DNA from: DATAEG01 sp963703085
GTDB taxonomy: Bacteria > Actinomycetota > Actinomycetes > Mycobacteriales > Jatrophihabitantaceae
DNA: 64,000 bases
Direction of reading: 5' to 3'
Assembly (NCBI GenBank): GCA_963703085.1
Contig: OY969789.1
Span: 1,240,001-1,304,000 of the forward strand
Position 1 is the first letter of the stretch, and every line of letters starts with the position of its first letter. Positions 58,473 to 64,000 of the stretch are shown one piece after another. The notes beneath the pieces were generated by a model, which saw nothing but the letters and a program-made list of their open reading frames with translations, ran no database searches and was not told where the DNA came from. A program made the translations under genes and the position numbers.

Positions 58473-58616
58473 CTCGCGCTGACCCTCGCTTCGCATCGGG
58501 CCAACACTCGCAATCGATACCTCGCTTCGCTCGGCCGCAAGCGCTCCTTCGTCGCGCGCGGGCGATCTGCTCTTCGCGCGAGCGCTCATCGCGTTCGTTG
58601 TCCAGTCCCGACACCG
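58473..58616. repeat. Dispersed intergenic repeat, copy 2 (~144 bp)
   Basis: Aligns along its length with 27297-27433 (shared CCCTCGCTTCGC, ATACCTCGCTTCGCTCGG, CTCTTCGCGCGAGCGCTCAT, GACACCG). As with copy 1 it follows a + strand gene's stop and precedes a leaderless + strand gene. The remainder of the 269-bp gap (58617-58699) shows no gene. Confidence 0.8.
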
Positions 58617-58699
58617 TGATCCGATGGCAACCGTCCTGCACCAGAAGCGCCCTGACGTGAGCCATGCAGGATGGTGCGCTTCCATTGCCCGGACGCGAT

Positions 58700-58705
58700 T
58701 AGGCT
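58700..58705 (+). promoter_or_regulatory. -10 element TAGGCT, leaderless promoter
   Basis: TAGGCT, six bases, then GTG 58712 of the DD-carboxypeptidase gene. Confidence 0.55.
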
Positions 58706-58711
58706 GCCCCG

Positions 58712-59992
58712 GTGCGGGTTCTGGGAGCGGTGATCGCGATCGCCGCGATCCTGATCGCCACCTCGGCAGCCGGCGCGACACCGGCCACCTCGAAGTCGGC
58801 GCCGATACCGTCCGCGCTGCCGGCCACGCCCGTCACCCTTCCGCCGCAGGCACCGAAGCCGACTTCGACGGAGGTCTCCCCCGGTAAACCCGACCCGCAC
58901 CCGCCGCGCGGTGGCATCGGGCCGGACGGCCGGCCGGTGGGCGGCGCAGAGCTGCTCTCCCGCGGCGTGATCACGCCCGTTGGCGCGCCGGCCCTGCCCA
59001 AGGGCCTGACGGCGCACGGCTGGATGCTCACCGATCTCGACACCGGCGCGATCCTTGCCGCGCGCGACCCACATGGTCGCTACCAGCCGGCCAGCATCCT
59101 GAAGACCCTGACCTCGCTGGTGCTGTTGCCGAAGCTGCCCGGCGGCAGGATCGTGACGGCAGGCGCCGACGCGGCAAATGCGGAGGGCTCGGCGGTCGGG
59201 TTGGTGGCTGGTGGCAAGTACTCCGTCGACACCCTGTTCACGGCGATGCTGCTGATGTCGGGCAACGATGCGGCGACTGCGCTCGCCGATGCCGGCGGCG
59301 GAGGGCCCGAGACCGTCGCGGCCATGAACCGCGAGATCCTGCGACTCGGCGGCTACGACACCCTCGCGCAGACGCCGAGCGGGTTGGACGGATGGCAGCA
59401 GCTCACCAGCGCCTACGACATGTCGCTGGTGCTGCGCGCGGTCGCTGACCTGCCGCGGTTCCTGCACTACGACCGGACGCGCACCGCCAGGTTGCCGGCC
59501 CAGCGGGTGAAACATCGCGCGTACCGTGCCGTGCCGCTGGCCAACCAGTCGGAGGACTTCCTCGACGGTGTCCCCGGCGCGCTGTTTGCCAAGACCGGGT
59601 TCACCGACGCCGCCGCGCACACCTACCTCTGCGCCACCGAGCGCGGCGGCCGCCGGCTCGGGGTGGTGTTCCTGCGCGCCGCGCGGTATCCGAAGGATCA
59701 GTACCAGCAGGCGGCGGCGTTGCTGAACTGGGGATACCACCTCGGGCCCGGCAGCGAAGTCGGCGAGCTGGCCGGACCGGTACAGCCGCGCGTGCCGGCC
59801 AGCTCACCGCCGGCCGGCGGTGCCGACGCGGCACCACGAGCCACACCGACCGGGTCGTCGAGCGTCGCGGCGCACCGACTCACGCACCGCTCCCCCGCGC
59901 TGCACCTGACGCTCTGGCTGGGGTCAGCCGCGATCGCCCTCGTCGCTGCCGGAGTGTTCGCCGCGCGCCGCCGCCGCAGCCGCCGCCGCTGA
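58712..59992 (+). CDS. dacB1: D-alanyl-D-alanine carboxypeptidase, PBP5/S11 type (DacB1-like)
   Basis: 426 aa. Signal sequence VLGAVIAIAAILIATSAAGA, Pro/Thr-rich linker, then S11 catalytic domain: SxxK Ser128-Lys131 (QPASILKTLT), SxN Ser183-Asn185 (LLMSGNDAATAL) and KTG Lys294 (FAKTGFTDAA). A C-terminal Ala/Pro/Ser linker leads to one transmembrane helix (LWLGSAAIALVAAGVFAA) and a basic tail RRRRSRRR, the membrane-anchored layout of mycobacterial DacB1. Removes terminal D-Ala from pentapeptides. Leaderless-type GTG. Its last 69 bp overlap the convergent YihY gene. Confidence 0.93.
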   Translation: MRVLGAVIAIAAILIATSAAGATPATSKSAPIPSALPATPVTLPPQAPKPTSTEVSPGKPDPHPPRGGIGPDGRPVGGAELLSRGVITPVGAPALPKGLTAHGWMLTDLDTGAILAARDPHGRYQPASILKTLTSLVLLPKLPGGRIVTAGADAANAEGSAVGLVAGGKYSVDTLFTAMLLMSGNDAATALADAGGGGPETVAAMNREILRLGGYDTLAQTPSGLDGWQQLTSAYDMSLVLRAVADLPRFLHYDRTRTARLPAQRVKHRAYRAVPLANQSEDFLDGVPGALFAKTGFTDAAAHTYLCATERGGRRLGVVFLRAARYPKDQYQQAAALLNWGYHLGPGSEVGELAGPVQPRVPASSPPAGGADAAPRATPTGSSSVAAHRLTHRSPALHLTLWLGSAAIALVAAGVFAARRRRSRRR

Positions 59993-61054
59993 CGCCCGAC
60001 GGTTCCGCGCGCGCCACCATCGCGCAGCGCTCACTCCGCCGGCTCCGAGTGCGGCCCCTGCGCCGAGCAACGCGCCGGCCACCGTGACCGGCGACGGCGC
60101 CTTCTCACCGCCGGCCGCCACGTGAGGCAGCGCCGCGGTGCCGGACGGTTCGACGGCCGCGGGCGCCTGTTCCGTGCGGTCGAGGCCGGTGGCGATCCAG
60201 GCAACGCAGTACAGCAGGAAGCGGAACACCAGATTGAGGAAGACGAGGACCCCGAGGATGGTGCCGAACGCTCCCACCGTCGGGCTCTTCGTGATCCGGG
60301 CGACGTAGATGGTGCCGACGATCTTCAGGATCTCGAATCCGACTGACGCCAGCAGCGCCCCGCGCAGCCCGAGTCGGGTCGGCACCGTCACCTTCGGCAG
60401 GCGCAGCAAGAGGAAGGTGAAGATCAGCATGTCGGCCAGCAGCGCGAGCACGATCCCGGCAGCGGCAGCCAGCAGCCCGGAGCCGGGTACCGAATCGAGA
60501 CCGGTGTCGCGCAGTACCACGTCGGACAAGGCGGTGCCCACCGCGGTCAGCGCGACCGACAGCAGCAGGCCGAGCCCCAAACCGACGAGCACGACGCTGT
60601 CGGCGGCCTTTGCCTTCAGAAAGGTGCGCTGCGAGGTGCCGGCGCCCCACACCAATTCGGTGCCCAACCGCAGGTTGGCCACCCACCCGAGGCCGGTGAA
60701 CAGCGTGCCGACGAGCCCGACGATGCCAACCGCATTCCGGGAGTTGATCGCCGTGTCGATGGCAGTCTTGATCGTCGAGCCGAGCCCACCCGGCGCCTTG
60801 CTCTCCACGTTGGCCAGCAGCGTGTGCAGGGCAGCGGGATGGGAGTGCAGCACGAACCCGGCAACCGAGACCCCGAGCAGGATCACCGGGAAGAGTGCGA
60901 GGAAGGAGAAGTAGGTGATCCCTCCGGCCAGATAGTCCCCGGAGTTCGCCTTGTACTGCGCCCAGGCCCGCGCCGCGTGATCGATCCAGCCGATCTGCCG
61001 CGCTCGCTGCCACCATCGGACGGACGACGCGCGCAGGTTCGCCAGCGCGCTCAC
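59924..61054 (-). CDS. YihY/BrkB (YhjD) family membrane protein
   Basis: 376 aa with six transmembrane helices typical of the YihY/virulence factor BrkB family: GDYLAGGITYFSFLALFPVILLGVSVAGF, VGIVGLVGTLFTGLGWVANLRLGTELVWG, and TRLGLRGALLASVGFEILKIVGTIYVARI. The mycobacterial counterpart next to trpS is YhjD. Function debated (LPS/lipid transport or inner-membrane protease-like claims are not settled). The C-terminal tail is Ala/Arg-rich and its coding end overlaps dacB1 antisense. GTG 61054 start. Confidence 0.9.
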   Translation of the reverse strand: MSALANLRASSVRWWQRARQIGWIDHAARAWAQYKANSGDYLAGGITYFSFLALFPVILLGVSVAGFVLHSHPAALHTLLANVESKAPGGLGSTIKTAIDTAINSRNAVGIVGLVGTLFTGLGWVANLRLGTELVWGAGTSQRTFLKAKAADSVVLVGLGLGLLLSVALTAVGTALSDVVLRDTGLDSVPGSGLLAAAAGIVLALLADMLIFTFLLLRLPKVTVPTRLGLRGALLASVGFEILKIVGTIYVARITKSPTVGAFGTILGVLVFLNLVFRFLLYCVAWIATGLDRTEQAPAAVEPSGTAALPHVAAGGEKAPSPVTVAGALLGAGAALGAGGVSAARWWRARNRRASAAAAAAAARGEHSGSDEGDRG

Positions 61055-61060
61055 CGCCGG

Positions 61061-61582
61061 CTACCTCCCGCCGAGCGGGAAGCGCCGGATCGGATCCCAC
61101 CCGCCGTCACGTTGTTCGTACATCGTGAAGTCCGCGACGGTGAATCTCGCGGTGAAGTTGCTGAGCGCGTCATAGGCAGTGTCGAGCGCGATCGGGTCAA
61201 CATCCTGGGCGATCGTGACGTGCGGGTGGTACGGGTACTCCAGCTCCTGATACAGCGGGCCGGTGCGGATGGCAGACGCCAGTACTTCGCACTCACCGAT
61301 GCCGGTGGCCACCTGCACAAAGACGACCTGCGAGACCGGCCGGAAGGTGCCCGTTCCGGCCAGGTGCATGGCGAACTCGCCGGTGACGGTGCAGGCCTGC
61401 TCAAGGTGCGCGTCGATCTTGTCCACCGAGTCGGCCGGGACCGGGGTCGGCGGCAGCAGCGTGACGTGCGGCGGCACCTGCCGTGCCAGCGGATCACCGA
61501 CCCGCTCGCGCCACTCCCGCAGCACGGTGGCATGCGGCTCCGGGATGTCCACGAGGATGCCCAGCACGCGAGTCGCCGTCAC
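61061..61582 (-). CDS. 2'-5' RNA ligase / LigT-like phosphoesterase
   Basis: 173 aa 2H phosphoesterase fold with the two HxT motifs PPHVTLLPPT (about residue 39) and HPHVTIAQD (about 120). Family members hydrolyse 2',3'-cyclic phosphates or join 2'-5' RNA ends; the role here is unknown. GTG start overlaps the stop of trpS (GTGA), and the YihY gene follows 6 bp on, so trpS-ligT-yihY is one operon. Confidence 0.88.
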   Translation of the reverse strand: MTATRVLGILVDIPEPHATVLREWRERVGDPLARQVPPHVTLLPPTPVPADSVDKIDAHLEQACTVTGEFAMHLAGTGTFRPVSQVVFVQVATGIGECEVLASAIRTGPLYQELEYPYHPHVTIAQDVDPIALDTAYDALSNFTARFTVADFTMYEQRDGGWDPIRRFPLGGR

Positions 61583-62619
61583 CGCGGATCGGTCCCGAGC
61601 GGCGGGAGGAATCCGACTCGGTCGTACGCGTCGGCGAGCGTCTGTGATGCGACTGCACGCGCCTTGGCAGCACCGGCAGCCAGCAACCGGTCCAGCTCGG
61701 CCGGATCGTCCAGCAGCGCCTTCGTCCGCGCAGCGAACGGCTCGGCAAACGCCACTACCGCTTCGGCGGTGGACGCTTTCAACGCGCCATAGCCTTGCCC
61801 GGAAAGGGACTCCGCTGCCCGCTGAGGTGATGAGCCGGTGACGGCGGCCAGGATGGCGAGCAGGTTCGACACACCGGGCTTGGTCTGCGGGTCATACCGG
61901 ATCTCGGTCTCGGTGTCGGTCTTGGCCCGCTTGATCTTGCGGGTCAGCGTGGCCGCGTCGTCGAGCAGGTTCAGCGTGCCGGCATCCGGTAACGACTTGC
62001 TCATCTTCGCCGAAGGTTCGGTCAGGTCGAGGATCTTCGCCGCGCCCGGCGGGATGTACGCGCGCGGCACCGGGAAGGTGTCGCCGTAACGGCTGTTGAA
62101 GCGCACCGCGAGGTCGCGGGTCAACTCCAGGTGCTGACGCTGATCCTCGCCGACCGGGACGGCGTCCGCGCGGTAGACGAGGATGTCGGCCGCCTGCAGG
62201 ACCGGATACGTGAACAGCCCGACGCTGTACCGGTCCGCACCCGATCGCGCCGCCTTGTCCTTGAACTGTGTCATCCGGCTCGCCTCGCCGAAGCCGGCCA
62301 GGCATTCCAAGACCCAGGCCAGCCGGGTGTGCTCCGGGACATGACTCTGCACGAACAACGCGCAGCGCTGCGGGTCCAGGCCGGCCGCGAGTAATTGCGC
62401 GGCTGCGATGCGGGTCCGGGTGCGTAGCTCGGCGGGCTCGGGCGGCTCGAGGGTCAGCGCGTGCAGGTCGACGACGCAGTAGTACGCGTCGCACTCGTCC
62501 TGCATCGTCACCCACTGGGCGATCGCACCGAGATAGTTGCCCAGATGGAAGGAACTCGCCGAGGGCTGGATGCCGGACAGCACACGAGTGGGCACCGCAG
62601 GTCCCTGGGGAGAGTTCAT
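61579..62619 (-). CDS. trpS: Tryptophanyl-tRNA synthetase
   Basis: 346 aa class I synthetase. HIGH-type motif in SSFHLGNYLGAI, tryptophan/ATP-site segments SHVPEHTRLAWVLECLAGFGE, YPVLQAADILVYRADAVPVGEDQRQHLELTRDLA, and KMSKS signature in PSAKMSKSLPD. ATG 62619 gives the expected N-terminus before TRVLSGIQPS; in-frame sequence further upstream looks non-coding. Charges tRNA-Trp. Confidence 0.96.
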   Translation of the reverse strand: MNSPQGPAVPTRVLSGIQPSASSFHLGNYLGAIAQWVTMQDECDAYYCVVDLHALTLEPPEPAELRTRTRIAAAQLLAAGLDPQRCALFVQSHVPEHTRLAWVLECLAGFGEASRMTQFKDKAARSGADRYSVGLFTYPVLQAADILVYRADAVPVGEDQRQHLELTRDLAVRFNSRYGDTFPVPRAYIPPGAAKILDLTEPSAKMSKSLPDAGTLNLLDDAATLTRKIKRAKTDTETEIRYDPQTKPGVSNLLAILAAVTGSSPQRAAESLSGQGYGALKASTAEAVVAFAEPFAARTKALLDDPAELDRLLAAGAAKARAVASQTLADAYDRVGFLPPLGTDPR

Positions 62620-62669
62620 GATCGACGATTCTGGCATCCCGATGAGCGGCTCACCTGCCCGGTCGGGCG

Positions 62670-64000
62670 TCACCCGTCTTGCCGGGTCAGGGATGTCGCG
62701 CGATCGGGTTCGACCTCCTGGGCCGGTCCCGGTTGGGCATCGGCAAGAGGCACGATGCGGATCCGGGAGGTGCGGTGTCCGTCCACTTCGGTGACCACGA
62801 TCCGGAACCCGTCGCACAGCGCGACGTCGCCGACGGCCGGCAGCCGCCCCAGCCGGGCCATCACGAAGCCACCCGCCGTCTCGTACGGCCCGGCGGGCAG
62901 GCGGATCCCGGTCAGCTCGGTGAACTCGTCCAGGTTCGTCCGCGCATCGATCTCCACCTCACCACCGGCCAGCCGGCGGGTCTTCACCGCCTGCTCGTCG
63001 TACTCGTCGCGGATGTCGCCGATCACTTCCTCGATGAGGTCCTCGAGGGTGACGATGCCGTCGGTGCCGCCGTACTCGTCGACCACGATCGCGAGGTGAT
63101 GACCCTCGCGGCGCATCTCACTGAGTGCCGCCAGCACCTTCTTCGAACCCGGGATCGCCTTCACTTGACGCAGGTGGTCGCTGACCCGCCGGGAGCGATC
63201 TCCTTGGCCGTCACCGAGCACCAGGTCGCGGATGTGCACGAAGCCGACGACGTCGTCCTGGCTGCGGCCGATCACCGGGTACCGCGAGTGCGGCGCGTCC
63301 CCGGCCGTCTTGACCGCGCGACTGATCGTCAGCGAGCCCTCGAGGAAGACGACCTCCGTACGCGGCAGCATCACTTCGCTGACCGTGCGCTCACTGGCCG
63401 CGAACACTTCGTCGATGAGCACCCGCTCCTCCGGTGACAGCGATTCGTGCGCCGCGACAAGGCCGCGCAGCTCCTCGTCGCTGATCGCCTGCTTGCCCGC
63501 GTTCGGGTCACCGCCCAGGGTCCGCACCACCAGATCGGTCGCCTTGGACAGGAACCAGATGATCGGACGGAACAGGGTGGACAGCCGGTTGAGGCTCGGC
63601 GCGAGAAGTGAAGCGGTGCTTTCGGAGCGCTGCAGCGCCAACCGCTTCGGGGCAAGCTCCCCGACGATGAGCGTCACGATCGAGATGATCAGGGTGACGC
63701 CGACGACGCCGATCGCCGCTGCCCATCCGTTGCCCAGCCCTCGATCGACGAAGAAGTGCTTGGCCTCCTCGGAGAGGGTCACCGCGCCGAACGCGCTGGA
63801 CAGCAAGGCGGTGGAGGTGACGCCGATCTGGACCGTCGCCAGGAAGCGGTTGGGGTCGCTGACCAGGCGGGCGACCGCAGCGCCGCGGCGCCCTCGCTCG
63901 GCGAGCGATTTGACCTGGCCGTCGCGCAGCGTCACCAGGGCTATCTCGGCGGCGACGAAGATGCCTTCGATGACGATCAGGCCCAGCACGATCGCGATGT
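62670..64000 (-). CDS. CNNM/CorC family transporter (hemolysin C-like) with CBS pair, 5' end outside window
   Basis: At least 443 aa visible. N-terminal DUF21 membrane domain (LGLIVIEGIFVAAEIALVTLRDGQVKSL, VQIGVTSTALLSSAFGAVTLS, GVVGVTLIISIVTLIVGELAPKRLALQ), then two CBS domains (SEVMLPRTEVVFLEG ... VVDEYGGTDGIVTLEDLIEEVIGDIRDEYDE) and a C-terminal CorC/HlyC transporter-associated domain (VEIDARTNLDEFTELTGIRLP). A GTG at 63989 exists, but hydrophobic codons continue to the window edge, so the true start is probably beyond 64000. Likely Mg/Co efflux or homeostasis (inference). Confidence 0.9.
   Translation of the reverse strand, partial: IAIVLGLIVIEGIFVAAEIALVTLRDGQVKSLAERGRRGAAVARLVSDPNRFLATVQIGVTSTALLSSAFGAVTLSEEAKHFFVDRGLGNGWAAAIGVVGVTLIISIVTLIVGELAPKRLALQRSESTASLLAPSLNRLSTLFRPIIWFLSKATDLVVRTLGGDPNAGKQAISDEELRGLVAAHESLSPEERVLIDEVFAASERTVSEVMLPRTEVVFLEGSLTISRAVKTAGDAPHSRYPVIGRSQDDVVGFVHIRDLVLGDGQGDRSRRVSDHLRQVKAIPGSKKVLAALSEMRREGHHLAIVVDEYGGTDGIVTLEDLIEEVIGDIRDEYDEQAVKTRRLAGGEVEIDARTNLDEFTELTGIRLPAGPYETAGGFVMARLGRLPAVGDVALCDGFRIVVTEVDGHRTSRIRIVPLADAQPGPAQEVEPDRATSLTRQDG

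Overview
The window is chromosomal DNA of a high-GC actinobacterium: strong G/C bias at third codon positions, many GTG starts, ATGA/GTGA stop-start overlaps inside operons, and several TAnnnT-N6/7-start (leaderless-type) promoters. The order cannot be fixed from sequence alone. Gene order recalls the Mycobacterium tuberculosis Rv3285-Rv3336c region (accA3, lpdA, a punA/pmmB/upp block, add, deoA, cdd, sdhCDAB, dacB1, yhjD, trpS), recalled from memory, so a relative of the Mycobacteriales/Frankiales/Nakamurellales side is likely. No rRNA, tRNA, CRISPR array, intact IS or prophage was found.

Layout. 1-5.8 kb: inositol/sugar catabolism (truncated iolB, iolD, then a divergent Gfo/Idh/MocA dehydrogenase + IolE-like isomerase pair against a LacI-type regulator, with a perfect 16-bp operator palindrome between). 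5.9-9.4 kb: biotin carboxylase/BCCP alpha chain, an APH(6)-like kinase, an acidic DUF5709 protein and an unknown. 9.5-10.8 kb: DUF222/HNH pseudogene with many frameshifts. 11.2-14.4 kb: LpdA-type quinone reductase and a PBP4-type DD-peptidase. 14.4-27.3 kb: a divergent peptide-scavenging locus (M55 D-aminopeptidase, complete oligopeptide ABC transporter with two membrane-anchored binding proteins, M20 peptidase; divergently S9 peptidase and LD-carboxypeptidase), resembling in content the Bacillus dpp-ykf murein peptide recycling operon. 27.3-33.6 kb: small metabolic genes, glutamate-cysteine ligase-like enzyme, amidohydrolase, SDR, and a methylmalonyl-CoA mutase-type large subunit. 33.6-54.8 kb: nucleoside salvage (purine nucleoside phosphorylase, phosphopentomutase-like enzyme, upp, deoC plus aldehyde dehydrogenases, add, deoA, cdd, and a BMP-family nucleoside ABC transporter with a fused double permease), interleaved with a DUF202/MarR operon, an ABC-2 exporter and an actinobacterial VLRF1 ribosome-rescue factor. 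55.1-58.4 kb: sdhCDAB. 58.7-64 kb: DacB1 DD-carboxypeptidase, YihY/YhjD membrane protein, 2'-5' RNA ligase-like protein, trpS, and a truncated CNNM/CBS-domain membrane protein.

The deoxynucleoside genes form a coherent pathway: uptake (bmp-ABC), deamination (add, cdd), phosphorolysis (deoA, PNP), sugar-phosphate isomerisation (phosphomutase), aldol cleavage (deoC) and acetaldehyde oxidation (aldehyde dehydrogenase).

Most unusual signals are non-coding: four 60-bp nested palindromes whose outer arms are conserved while inner hairpins covary; a 3 x 32-bp tandem array of ATGA-coupled 11-codon micro-ORFs between the nucleoside permease and cdd; leaderless micro-ORFs overlapping the starts of the S9 peptidase and add; and two copies of a ~140-bp intergenic repeat.
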